Source: Bathymodiolus brooksi (lineage: Eukaryota > Mollusca > Bivalvia > Mytilida > Modiolidae). From it: 64,000 bases of DNA. This document shows, in pieces, positions 40,001 to 50,711 of the stretch. Position numbers and translations under genes: made by a program. A model generated the notes under the pieces. The model worked only from the letters and a program-made list of their open reading frames with translations, searched no databases and was not told where the DNA came from. The stretch covers positions 28,250,962 through 28,314,961 of the forward strand of contig OY804589.1 in NCBI GenBank assembly GCA_963680875.1, written 5' to 3'. Positions within the stretch are counted from its first letter, which is position 1; every line of letters begins with the position of its first letter.

Positions 40001-41130
40001 CTCACTGACCGAGAGTGAACTCAAGTCTTCAGTAAGGATAATAAAACGTTGAAGATACCAAAGGGGTAATCAGAAGCCTTCAATCGAAGAACAGAATTAC
40101 CAAAAGAAAAATTGGACAAACAACGATCTACAAAACACTACACAAAAAGCTAAAGATTGAGCAACACGAACCTCACTGACCGAGGGTGAACTCAAGTCTT
40201 CAGTAAGGATAATAAAACGTTGAAGATACCAAAGGGGTAATCAGAAGCCTTCAATCGAAGAACAGACAATACAATTACCAAAAGAAAAATTGGACAAACA
40301 ACGATCTACAAAACACTACACAAAAAGCTAAAGATTGAGCAGCACCAACCTCACTGACAGAGGGTGAACTCAAGTCTTCAGTAAGGATAATAAAACGTTG
40401 AAGATACCAAAGGGGTAATCAGAAGCCTTCAATCGAAGAACAGACAATACAATTACCAAAAGAAAAATTGGACAAACAACGATCTACAAAACACTACACA
40501 AAAAGCTAAAGATTGAGCAACACGAACCTCACTGACCGAGGGTGAACTCAAGTCTCCAGTAAGGATAACAAAACGTTGAAGATACCAAAGGGGTAATCAG
40601 AAGCCTTCAATCGAAGAACAGACAATACAATTACCAAAAGAAAAATTGGACAAACAACGATCTACAAAACACTACACAAAAAGCTAAAGATTGAGCAGCA
40701 CCAACCTCACTGACCGAGGGTGAACTCAAGTCTTCAGTAAGGATAATAAAACGTTGAAGATACCAAAGGGGTAATCAGAAGCCTTCAATCGAAGAACATA
40801 ATTACCAAAAGAAAAATTGGACAAACAACGATCTACAAAACACTACACAAAAAGCTAAAGATTGAGCAGCACCAACCTCACTGACCGAGGGTGAACTCAA
40901 GTCTTCAGTAAGGATAATAAAACGTTGAAGATACCAAAGGGGTAATCAGAAGCCTTCAATCGAAGAACAGACAATACAATTACCAAAGGAAAAATTGGAC
41001 AAACAACGATCTACAAAACACTACACAAAAAGCTAAAGATTGAGCAACACGAACCTCACTGACCGAGGGTGAACTCAAGTCTTCAGTAAGGATAACAAAA
41101 CGTTGAAGATACCAAAGGGGTAATCAGAAG
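37031..41130. repeat. 178-bp satellite array, about 23 copies
   Basis: A 178-bp unit (177-178 between successive GAAGATACCAAAGG starts at 37206, 37384 and 37561). Landmarks are AACAGACAATAC, TTGGACAAACAACGATC, CACTACACAAAAAGC, CTCACTGACCGAGGGTG and CTTCAGTAAGGATAATAAAA. Unit variants (GATATCAAAGG, AAAAACTAAGG, GAGGAACAG) recur about 1,060 bp apart, showing six-unit higher-order duplication. Two units have short losses after GAAGAACA (40093, 40797). Identity between units is very high, indicating recent spread. Confidence 0.93.
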
Positions 41131-41235
41131 CCGTATATCGAAGAACAGACAATACAATTCACCGTATATCGAAGAACAGACAATGCAATGATCAAAAGGA
41201 AAAGACAAAAAAGACAAAAATGATCTACAAAACAA

Positions 41236-44197
41236 GATTCCTCGCAATGAATTAAAACTAAGATTCCTTATAAAAGCAAAATTCAACATCAATTTTAAAG
41301 ATAACAAATTAAAGCACAGACGAAAATAATTGTCATGCGGTCAAGTAAATCTGCACTCGTTGCAACTTCGATTCCGTTACAATACTGATTGATCGATCGA
41401 GAGTTGTGTCCATGCTAAATCACGCTATATTTGCCGAACTGTGTGTTCTTTTGAATTTATTTTAGATGGGCATATTTGTGTCATTGACATCGACTCCGAA
41501 TAAAATATTTTTAAGATCGAAGAACTATAGCTATATGTGTTTCATGCTACTTTAAACAACATTTCAGTCATATTGTGGTAGTCAGCGTTATTGGTGGACA
41601 AAGCCAGACAACCGACCTGTACATGGTAAATAAGTCACTGACAAACAATCCCACAATATTCCCAATCTTTACTAGAGTTGTCGTTCCTTGCTTGAACTCC
41701 ACTTCTGTCTTTAAAATGATCGCGCAAAAATATTGAAATAAAAGGAACGGAAATATCCGGATGCTATTGTGCCTGTGATGGTGTGGTAAAAAAAAATATA
41801 AAAGAGTTGCATGAATACTGTTGGAAAATAATACACGTATTTTTTACGATTCAGTTTTGCCAAAATTTGAAAATGGGAGTTTTGAAATAATATTAAAAGC
41901 TTTATTCTACATGACGCTTTATCGTGATTTCAACACACTCATAGCAACTTCGGCTGATTCCGTACCTTCATCATACCTCGTCCGTATTACGATAGCTCCC
42001 ATTGGAACTACTTTCGGAAATCTTCAATGAAGGAGGTATTAAAATAATTTCACTTTCGAATATTCGTCCAATAATAATATATTTTCATTTGTCGCAATGT
42101 CGGCTGATTCCGTACCTTCATCAAAGACCAATATTTTTTTCAAAACAAACTCATCTATTGTCGCCATTTTAGAACTTATTCGCGGTGCGCAATGTTTGAT
42201 TGAAGTGATACGGTCTTCCGGCGAAGAAATGTGACGCGTAGACGCATATCAAATACCGTATTACAGCCGAGGTATTGAGGGAGAGAAGCGGACTCACCCG
42301 AGGTTTGCCGATTGGATTTCAACAGAAATGTGGGGAATAAAAAAAAAAAAAAAAAAAAAAAAATTGACACGTTACTTTCAGTATCCATACATTACATATG
42401 CACATTGTTCAAAACGGAAATTTCCAACGATTCTCATGTCGGACTTCTTCCTAATACCATTTTTAAAACGTACAGTGGTTGAATATAAACTGGTCTGGTT
42501 TTAGACGGTTGTCTATAGACCTGATTTTATTTGTCATTTGTTAATACAGGCTTTCCGAACTACAGTTATAATTAGGGTCAAAAGTTGAAAGAATCACATT
42601 CCCACCCGCATAAACGGTTTTCTGTGATTTTGTTGTTGTTGATACTTGATATGTAGAAATTATTTTGTACTCGTTTAGATTTTGTTTATTATCTCGACCT
42701 GAAATTATTATTTTTCTTATTTAACAACGAAATTCGTCTCCCTATATTTGTAAGACGTAGATAATTTTGCAATTTGTATCAACTCTCAGCATCTGAATCA
42801 ATGTTTAGTAAGCGTGTTTCTGATTGGATCATACTCAGAGCTGTCAAAAATTGACTAATTAAATTGTGTATTACATACGTATTCATGTCGTCACGATAAC
42901 TTATGCAGTTCTGGAGACTGCAGGGATAATATAGTGATTATCACTTCCAAAGGTTGTTTTTATGATGAAAATTAATTGAAACAACACCATGTTGACACAA
43001 CGAAATGAAGTAAATTCTCTATAAATTCATTTCAAGATAATTTTTTTGGCAAATGTGGACAGAAAATATACAGATTTATATCGAAAATAGATTTCGGAAT
43101 TGAATCGTAGTTACACGACGGCTCTCCAAATAGAGAAACCTGATTCTCCATTCATCGCAAAAGTACACACAAAAATAAAAAAAAAGTTGAATATGATAAA
43201 ATTGAAAGACCATGGCACTATAGATGTGACTTTGAAATAATGTAGTATGAAAATAGATCACAATTCACAAAAATATCTGTAATAATAGAAAGAAACATAT
43301 GCATGAACGTTAAATAACGACGGAAATATTTTGGAAAGATGCATAATCTGTGTTTTTTGAGAGACGAAATTTGCGTTTGTTGATCATGAAATACACCAAT
43401 CAGGTAAATTACAATCACCGAAACACACACACGTGATTAAATATCAAAATAACCACAAGTAATCCAAAACACACACTTTTATTTATCACTGAAATGAACG
43501 AATGAATACAACAGTCGACATGCTCTTAATATTTCTTTACTGACTTTAGTCAAAGAGAAAGGCCTCATTTAGATTCAGTCTATTGTTTGAAGGTGTTGGT
43601 TTGGATTAATAATACAGTTTTAGTTTGAATAATAGTTTGCAACATAATTACAATTGTTTACAATTAATAAAATTAATCAATTCATTATCGAAAGGTTTTA
43701 CACTGCTTTGGTGACGCATCTTAAATTTTCGGGACGATTTTGTCAGGGTTGGTTCTGGCAAAGTTGTCACCTTGTGGATTATTTACTTCGCATTCTTGTT
43801 GGTCAAAGGTGAAGTGCAAGTCGCCTTGTATTCTTTGAGTAGTCACTTTATGTCACCAGAGTATTTTTGCCATGCATCATGTATGAAAATGTCAATATTT
43901 TGTTTGTTGAAATCCATATGATTCATTATCAGGGCTCTACAATAATATTTTTTTGCAACTTGTCCCTTCAGATGAATAGTTTAACAGTTACTTTTCCAAA
44001 CCCATTTTAACTTGTTCAAATTAATATGATAATAAAAATTTAAAGATTTCAAAAACTGGCCAATGGCAATAGGTCCAATAATCCACTTATTATAATGACT
44101 GAAGAGACATAAATTTAATGTTAAAAGTGAGAGATCGCATACACTTCTTACATTAAATCATTTTCTGCAAGTAAAAATCAAAATTCTTGGGTATTCA
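41236..44197. other. Mostly single-copy AT-rich DNA, no gene recognised
   Basis: It contains a degenerate SINE-A at 41551-41655, a short duplicated phrase (CGGCTGATTCCGTACCTTCA at about 41951 and 42101) and a poly-A run of about 25 at 42339-42362. From 42,400 to 44,190 I see no repeat, element end or credible coding frame. Confidence 0.6.
41551..41655 (-). mobile_element. Degenerate SINE-A fragment, reverse
   Basis: AACATTTCAGTCATATTG, then GTCAGCGTTATTGGTGGA and AAGTCACTGACAAAC follow the reverse SINE-A body order but with many differences. It is an old copy without tRNA head. Confidence 0.65.
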
Positions 44198-44562
44198 GGC
44201 CAAAAAAAAATATATGTGTGTTTACTGTCACATGTCAAAAAAATCAAGGGTCGGTCGGTCGGGATTAATTTTTTTTTTTTTTTTTTTATTATTGACAAAA
44301 CCGGAAATAGTCGTTCCCGGTTCCGGAATCCGATTCCGGTATTTAATTTTCGAAAATTCCGGTAAAATGATGAATTATGCAGTTTTTCTACCTTCTTTGT
44401 TCTCAATTTCGACAAAGAGCTAGCAGTTGAATAAATAAAACATTGCTGCTGGTTAAACAACAAAAATGGTTATCCGAATTCTGTGTAAAAATGCATAGGG
44501 TCGTTAGCAAAAATTAGGGTAGGTCGGGTGACCGTAAACACACATATTTTTTTTTTTTGGCC
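44198..44562. mobile_element. 365-bp MITE with GGCC(A)n inverted ends
   Basis: The left end GGCCAAAAAAAAATATATG and TGTGTTTACTGTCAC mirror the right end (GTGACCGTAAACACACATAT, then T-run and GGCC). TCA lies just outside on both sides (TTCA before; TCAG after), a possible 3-bp target duplication. The middle has CCGGTTCCGG/ATTCCGG phrases and long T runs. There is no coding capacity and the superfamily is uncertain. Confidence 0.8.
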
Positions 44563-44933
44563 TCAGCTTACAATTTTATTATTATATTGTTGAATAAACA
44601 AAGAAACATTGCTCCGCCATTATATACCGTCAATCTGATAATGTTGTTTTAATCGATTTGACAGGTTCTAGTGTGTTTGCAATATTATTTTCAAAATGGG
44701 TCCAATTCAGAAAAATAAATTGCATCAACACAGAAATGGACAGAGTTTTCCGTATTCATTTCAATGTTATAATTGGCTCTCAATACAAGAAAAACCTGGA
44801 ACATCAAATTTGCCTGTATTTTGGTACATGTACATGCAAAAACCAGAACAGAACCAGTAGTCAAATTTACATAGCGTCGGTTATCAAAGAATATTAACAC
44901 ACAGCTACAAATATATGTTACCGGGACGAAAAA

Positions 44934-45091
44934 CTTGTACTCGATATTTGATAAAGTTTGTCATTGACTTGCGGCAGGTTGGTGGATTTGTCCAGGTACT
45001 CCGGTTTCCTCCACCGATAAAACTGACTGCCATGATATAACTGAAATATTGTTGAATTTAGAAAGTGGCGTTAAAAACCAATTTATTAACA
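44934..45091 (+). mobile_element. SINE-A copy, 5'-truncated
   Basis: It starts near TGTACTCGATATTTGATAA and runs through TTTGTCATTGACTTGCGGC and CTCCGGTTTCCTCCACC to GATATAACTGAAATATTG and GTGGCGTTAAAAACC. The tRNA-like head is absent. Confidence 0.85.
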
Positions 45092-46233
45092 AAAATATAT
45101 CTATTCTAATGTAAATAATTAATTATTTTGAATTCTAATATACTACACTTTGATTTGAGGCCAGAGTTCTGAGAAAAATTTAATTATGACAACTACATAC
45201 GTACATCTACCACATGTTGACCACTTTCAGAAAGTTGAATATTATGTCTCCTGCAGCTATGCAATTTTTGGCTGAATTTTACAACTGGGCTTTCTAAAAT
45301 AAATAATAGCAACTGACTTTGCACATGTAATTTTCATAGCCAGCTGGGTAACAGTTGGAAAAATTTTCAGGGTACCTAGTCAATGTAAGGAGTCTTTGCA
45401 TTGGCTACTTGGTCCTACTTGTAGTTTATCATGACATGGAGGACTTACACATACATGTGTAATGTACATGTACATGTACTTGCAGCAAAACATAGATTGA
45501 AATTAAAATAAATACAATATATAATATACAAGAATAAGGAGGAAAATATAAGAGGGGGAATATACAATATAAATAAGTCAGATTTAGTATTGGTGTTTAT
45601 CTATTGCAGATTTGAAAGCTACATGTATTTGCAAATTATTGAAATCTGTGATTAATAAAAGTAAGATCAATAGAATAAATATTTGGAATTTGAACTGAGA
45701 AAGCTGTATTATCTGGTATTTCGTTGAGCAAAGACTGGTTGGCTAGAAATCTAGATAATGTGTCCAAGTGGAGCGATATGTCTACCTGCAGACTTGTTTC
45801 AGTGAGCTTGTACTATAAACATGCAACTAGGCGTGTTAGTCTATTACAAAATGGACATCAACATATAAATGTTCTCGCCACGATATACAATACTCTTTTA
45901 AATCAGAAGGTACCAAATGTCTTTTTAAACAGGTTAAAAGTACCTGTTTCCGCCCCTTATTGAAAGGCCTGTATAGAGAGATCACCTATATTGTCACATA
46001 ATATCACAGTCTCTGTCAGATGAAGAACAGAAATATATTTACTTCATATTCACTAACCAGTACCTGTACATCTAAATATATTGTTATAGTTTTATTTTAC
46101 AGGAAGAAAACAAGAATAGAAGGATTTATTGAAAATTCAGATGGATGGTTATGTAGCATGCAGGTAGGTTTGTTTACATGTATATCTTTTATGTACTACA
46201 TGTATATACATGTATATGTATAGTCCAGTCCAC
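45092..46233. other. AT-rich DNA with ACATGTAC runs and a partial SINE-B
   Basis: The interval holds ACATGTACATGTAC microsatellite-like runs (45452-45480), a partial SINE-B at 45728-45893 and otherwise unassigned AT-rich sequence. No credible gene. Confidence 0.55.
45728..45893 (+). mobile_element. SINE-B, 3'-truncated or interrupted
   Basis: AAAGACTGGTTGGCTAG, ATAATGTGTCCAAGTGGA and TTGTACTATAAACATGCAAC follow the same order as the fuller SINE-B at 61374-61612. It stops at TTCTCGCCACGATATA, before the (CACT)n tail. Confidence 0.7.
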
Positions 46234-46247
46234 TTATAATGACATCA

Positions 46248-46516
46248 AGGCCATCATGGTCTTGATCATATGGTAGTTGGATTTACAACTACCCATGAAA
46301 TCAGTGCGTATCGCCACTAAAGTTATGAGTTCGAATCCTGCTCATGACAAGGTATACTCGATACAACATTATGTGATAAAGTTTGTCAGTGACTTGCGGC
46401 AGGTCTGTACTTTTTTCCAGGTACTCCAGTTTCCTCCATCAATAAAACTGACCGCCACGACATAACTGAAATATTGTTGAAAGTGGCATTAAACACCATA
46501 ACCCTAACCCTAACCT
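46248..46516 (+). mobile_element. Full-length SINE-A with target-site duplication
   Basis: A tRNA-derived SINE of 269 bp. The head contains TATGGTAGTTGG (box A region) and GAGTTCGAATCC (a near-perfect box B). The body is CTTGCGGCAGGTC, TTTCCTCCATCAATAAAAC, GACATAACTGAAATATTG, ending TTAAACACCATAACCC followed by CCCTAACCCTAACC. TTATAATGACATCA (46234-46247) and TTATAATGAAATCA (46517-46530) flank it as a 14-bp duplication with one mismatch, fixing both ends. The tail has the telomere-like (CCCTAA)n form. It has no protein and depends on a partner LINE for movement. Confidence 0.93.
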
Positions 46517-46623
46517 TTATAATGAAATCAGTTATATAGAACAGATTATTTATCCCCATCAGTCTACTTGAACATATATCAAGTCTGGTTATATTGAACT
46601 TTAGTTATGATGAAATGATGTTC

Positions 46624-47032
46624 AGGGCTCACCAAAACCAGGCGAAGTGGGCGACTTCTTCACCTTGGTTTCAATGAAATCGCCCAATTTCTGTCAAAAA
46701 ATGAAGTTTTAGTTGCCCTGTCAGTCTTTTCACCAATAATCATACTTTTTCTTCAATATTCACATAAAAGGAGCTCCCATGTTCCTGAAATGTGACCCAT
46801 ACAGGGTTTGATGTTCCAATATTTTATTCCAAACTCGTTAATTGCATCCTTTTTAAGATCATAGTGCAGCAGTTCGTTTTTGTGAAAGGTAGGGGAACAT
46901 GCGGTAGTGGGGAAAGAAACGTTAAAATTTGGATCGATTTTCGGAAGTCTCCCAGATTTTCCCTCACTTCGCCCTTAAGTCAAGAGAGAGAGAAGTCAAG
47001 ACGCCCTGTTTTTACTATGTGTGGTGAGCCCT
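46624..47032. mobile_element. AGGGCTCACC MITE, copy 1
   Basis: A 409-bp element with ends AGGGCTCACCA and TGGTGAGCCCT. Inside are GGCGAAGTGGGCGACTT, AGGAGCTCCCATGTTCCTG and GGGGAACATGCGGTAG. The reverse complement recurs at 51861-52204 and a partial copy ends at 62239. There is no target duplication here, but copy 2 shows an 8-bp one, which fits hAT. Small open frames inside are not genes. Confidence 0.88.
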
Positions 47033-47414
47033 ATTTGTTATGTCCCCCTTAGACTATATTACATTCGAGTTCTCGTCCTGAATATGCATGAAATATTTGC
47101 TGTTGAATATTCAGCAATCAACAATCGATCAATGAAAGATTTTTTGGCATCAATTGAGTCTCCTGGCGACACTTTAGCGAAGTCTGTAATCAGATATTTG
47201 AGACCATCAAATCTTAATTAAAAGTTATCTCCATTCTAATGCATTTTCTGTTAAATAAGGGAGAATTGCATATTCCATTAACCAGATATATTGTTTCTGC
47301 ATGCTCAAACTGTTTTGATGGCATCAATCTCGTGATTGATGCCTGCTAATATTTGACGCCTTTCAATCAGAAAAGGCGTAACATACCCAACTGCATTATA
47401 ATCTTATGTGACAT

Positions 47415-47630
47415 CATATTTACAACTACCTGTGCAATCAGTGCCTATCACCACTAGGGTTGTGATTCTAACACCGCTGAGGCACCTTGTATTTGATACA
47501 ACATTATGCGATAAAATTGGTCAGTGACTTGTGGCAGATCAGTGGTGTCCTCCACCAATAAAACTGACTACCATGATATAACTGAAATATTGTTGAAAGT
47601 GGCGCTAAACACCATAAATCTAACCCTATC
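47415..47630 (+). mobile_element. SINE-A copy, lacking the first part of the head
   Basis: ATTTACAACTACCTGTGC, a decayed box B (GTTGTGATTCTAACACCG), TCAGTGACTTGTGGCAG, GATATAACTGAAATATTG and a tail ACCATAAATCTAACCCTA. Part of the box A side is lost and the body has a short deletion before TCCTCCACC. Confidence 0.85.
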
Positions 47631-47804
47631 ATTTTGTGGTATTGCAAGTGCTTTTATTTTCTAAGGAAGGATGTTAATGAGTGCCACGTTTCTTACGTAC
47701 AAATTTTTCTGACACTGCATCATTTTTTTTTTTTTAAATGTTTCAATAATGTGGTATTTGTTTGTTTTTTTGCTTTTCATTTTTATTTCTCTTTTTCTTT
47801 TTTT

Positions 47805-47896
47805 CTTTTGGTAATACATGATTCGTCTACAGGTGGGACAATCTCAGTGTCTTTTGGTAATACATGATTCATCTACAGGTGGGACAATCTCAGTGC
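47805..47896. repeat. Two tandem copies of a 46-bp unit
   Basis: CTTTTGGTAATACATGATTC at 47805 recurs at 47851, followed in both by TCTACAGGTGGGACAATCTC. One substitution (G/A) separates most of the two copies. Confidence 0.9.
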
Positions 47897-48602
47897 CACT
47901 TTTTTACCAAGTTTATTTTATTGCTCTTAAGCTTGTTCTCATTCAGGGTTTACATGAAGGTGAAATACTGTACACTTTGGCACTAAATAATGATGAGCCA
48001 TTGAATCAAAAAGGGGAGATAACTTCTGGAAATGGTGCAATTTATATAAAAATGCATGTACTCATGATATTGGTATAGCTTTACAATACAGCATATAAAA
48101 ACTCAAATGTAATACAATAGGGCATCTCTTGTAAGGCCACTCCCACCAAAGGACCCCTCGTTGTCGGGCCAAGATCTCAGATGTATTAAGATATTGATAA
48201 TAGACACTACTGAATGGTCCCTCTCAACTTCAAGAAATGCCTACCATCATATAAAGCCACATTTTCCTTTCAGAAGGGATGGCCTGATAAGAAATGGACT
48301 ACTGTATATAACTGCTTTTCATGAAGTTAAAGGTTGTTTCCCCTTGTTCCATTTCTAATATGAAGTTAAAAAAGTTGTTAAAATCCAATACTGAAAACTT
48401 TTGTGATATGACTAAATATTGTATAAGTTGTGTTATAAATAATATAATGTGGATCTCTGCCTAGTGGAATATGGATGTCTGTGACAAGTTGTGTGGATGT
48501 GGTATATTTAGTGATAAAGATATTACAAATTACTGCATTTGTAATATAATGTTTCTTTGAAGAGCTCTTTTGAACAAACACATGTAGGTATTTAATTCTT
48601 TG

Positions 48603-50711
48603 CAAAAGAAAGAACGGTATCAGTTGTGTAATGGTTAGTGTGCTAGCCTCAAGTGCAGTAAATCTTGGTTGGAGCCCCTGTTGGTAGTGTGCTAGCCTCA
48701 AGTGCAGTAAATCTTGGTTGGAGCCCCTGTTGGTAGTGTGCTAGCCTCAAGTGCAGTAAATCTTGGTTGGAGCCCCCGTTGGTAGTGTGCTAGCCTCAAG
48801 TGCAGTAAATCTTGGTTGGAACCCTCATTGGTAGTGTGCTAGCCTCAGTAAATCTTGGTTGGAACCCCCATTGGTAGTGTGCTAGCCTCAGTAAATCTTG
48901 GTTGGAACCCCCGTTGGTAGTGTGCTAGCCTCAGTAAATCTTGGTTGGAACCCCCGTTGGTAGTGTGCTAGCCTCAAGTGCAGTAAATCTTGGTTGGAAC
49001 CCCCGTTGGTAGTATGCTAGCCTCAAGTGCAGTAAATCTTGGTTGGAACCCCCGTTGGTAGTGTGCTAGCCTCAAGTGCAGTAAATCTTGGTTGGAACCC
49101 CGTTGGTAGTGTGCTAGCCTCAAGTGCAGTAAATCTTGGTTGGAACCCCCGTTGGTAGTGTGCTAGCCTCAAGTGCAGTAAATCTTGGTTGGAACCCCCG
49201 TTGGTAGTGTGCTAGCCTCAGTAAATCTTGGTTGGAGCCCCTGTTGGTAGTGTGCTAGCCTCAGTAAATCTTGGTTGGAGCCCCTGTTGGTAGTGTGCTA
49301 GCCTCAGTAAATCTTGGTTGGAACCCCCGTTGGTAGTGTGCTAGCCTCAAGTGCAGTAAATCTTGGTTGGAACCCCCGTTGGTAGTGTGCTAGCCTCAGT
49401 AAATCTTGGTTGGAACCCCCGTTGGTAGTGTGCTAGCCTCAGTAAATCTTGGTTGGAACCCCCGTTGGTAGTGTGCTAGCCTCAAGTGCAGTAGATCTTG
49501 GTTGGAACCCCCGTTGGTAGTGTGCTAGCCTCAAGTGCAGTAAATCTTGGTTGGAACCCCCGTTGGTAGTGTGCTAGCCTCAGTAAATCTTGGTTGGAGC
49601 CCCTGTTGGTAGTGTGCTAGCCTCAGTAAATCCTGGTTGGAACCCCCGTTGGTAGTGTGCTAGCCTCAGTAAATCTTGGTTGGAACCCCCGTTGGTAGTG
49701 TTCTAGCCTCAAGTGCAGTAAATCTTGGTTGGAACCCCTGTTGGTAGTGTGCTAGCCTCAAGTGCAGTAAATCTTGGTTGGAACCCCCGTTGATAGTGTG
49801 CTAGCCTCAAGTGCAGTAAATCTTGGTTGGAACCCCCATTGGTAGTGTGCTAGCCTCAGTAAATCTTGGTTGGAGCCCCTGTTGGTAGTGTGCTAGCCTC
49901 AGTAAATCTTGGTTGGAGCCCCTGTTGGTAGTGTGCTAGCCTCAGTAAATCTTGGTTGGATGCCCCGTTGGTAGTGTGCTAGCCTCAGTAAATCTTGGTT
50001 GGAGCCCCTGTTGTTAGTGTGCTAGCCTCAGTAAATCTTGGTTGGAGGCCCCGTTGGTAGTGTGCTAGCCTCAGTAAATCTTGGTTGGAGCCCCCGTTGG
50101 TAGTGTGCTAGCCTCAGTAAATCTTGGTTGGAGCCCCCGTTGGTAGTGTGCTAGCCTCAGTAAATCTTGGTTGGAGGCCCCGTTGGTAGTGTGCTAGCCT
50201 CAGTAAATCTTGTTTGGAGGCCCCGTTGGTAGTGTGCTAGCCTCAGTAAATCTTGGTTGGAGCCCCCATTAGTAGTGTGCTAGCCTCAGTAAATCTTGGT
50301 TGGAGCCCCCGTTGGTAGTGTGCTAGCCTCAGTAAATCTTGGTTGGAGCCCCCGTTGGTAGTGTGCTAGCCTCAGTAAATCTTGGTTGGAGGTCCCGTTG
50401 GGTCATATCAAATCCAAAGACTAAAAAATTTGGTATTTGTTGCTTTCAATGAGCTAGCACTATAAAAAGCCAACTCAGCTTGTTGGTCTAGACATCATGA
50501 TCATCATCTCATTGAAATGTAACTTGTTCTTGCTATGATACATCTGAAAAATTGCTCATTTGGCATTAAGCAATAATCATACCACTTACTCACTTTACAA
50601 AAGAAATTTTTAAAGCTAACTTGATCTTGCCATGATTATAGCTGAAAAATTGCTGAGTTGGCATTAAACAACAATCACTCACTCACTCACTCACTTTTCA
50701 AAAGAAAGAAC
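48603..50711 (+). mobile_element. SINE-B with hugely expanded tRNA-like head, flanked by a perfect 13-bp duplication
   Basis: CAAAAGAAAGAAC occurs at 48603-48615 and 50699-50711, a perfect target-site duplication. Inside, the element starts GGTATCAGTTGTGTAATGG. The body begins at about 50401 (TCATATCAAATCC) and includes GAGCTAGCACTATAAAAAG and TTGGTCTAGACATCATGATC. It ends GCTGAAAAATTGCTGAGTTG, GCATTAAACAACAATCACTC, (CACT)n. Part of the 3' end is duplicated (about 50525-50590 versus 50624-50698). Between head and body lies a minisatellite of the head itself. The normal element would be a few hundred bp; here it is about 2.1 kb. Confidence 0.88.
48634..50400 (+). repeat. 43/49-bp minisatellite made of a tRNA-like (pol III) head, about 38 copies
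   Basis: The unit is GGTAGTGTGCTAGCCTCA, an optional AGTGC-containing 6-bp insert, GTAAATCTTGG and TTGGAACCCCCGTT, giving 49- and 43-bp forms. GGTTGGAGCCC/GGTTGGAACCC fits a pol III box B and TGGTTAGTGTGC a box A region, so each unit is most of a tRNA-like promoter. The 49-bp form dominates the left and the 43-bp form the right side. The units are very similar, suggesting recent growth. No open frame runs through it. Confidence 0.9.

Larger units (their letters stand above)
35680..41235. repeat. Foldback-like region: inverted repeat enclosing two tandem arrays
   Basis: The left piece (about 35680-35790) is the reverse complement of the unit that is tandemly repeated to its right. It shares the complements of GATACCAAAGG, GTAATCAGAA, CGTATATCGAAGAA and ACAAACAACGATCTAC. 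Its closest partner is the last unit (41105-41235), which also has CCGTATATCGAAGAACAG and GATCAAAAGGAAAA. The region can therefore fold as a ~110-bp stem around ~5.4 kb of tandem DNA, like a foldback transposon with very unequal arms. No coding capacity was found. Confidence 0.7.
47033..48602. other. Mixed interval, no gene recognised
   Basis: It contains a SINE-A at 47415-47630, a two-copy 46-bp direct repeat at 47805-47896 and otherwise unassigned AT-rich sequence with T-runs at about 47726-47800. No convincing coding region. Confidence 0.55.

Noticed and set aside
42176..42388. Open frame with a poly-Phe run
   Set aside because: The run is the reverse reading of a poly-A tract, and nothing else supports a gene.
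46285..46345. True tRNA gene at the SINE-A head
   Set aside because: Box A and B regions are present, but the cloverleaf pairing is not, and the body and tail of the SINE follow directly.
46501..46515. Interstitial telomere
   Set aside because: Only two to three CCCTAA units, and they lie inside the SINE target-site duplications as its tail.
48634..50400. Cluster of functional tRNA genes
   Set aside because: The units are 43-49 bp, too short for a tRNA, with no acceptor stem or cloverleaf. They are tRNA-like SINE heads.
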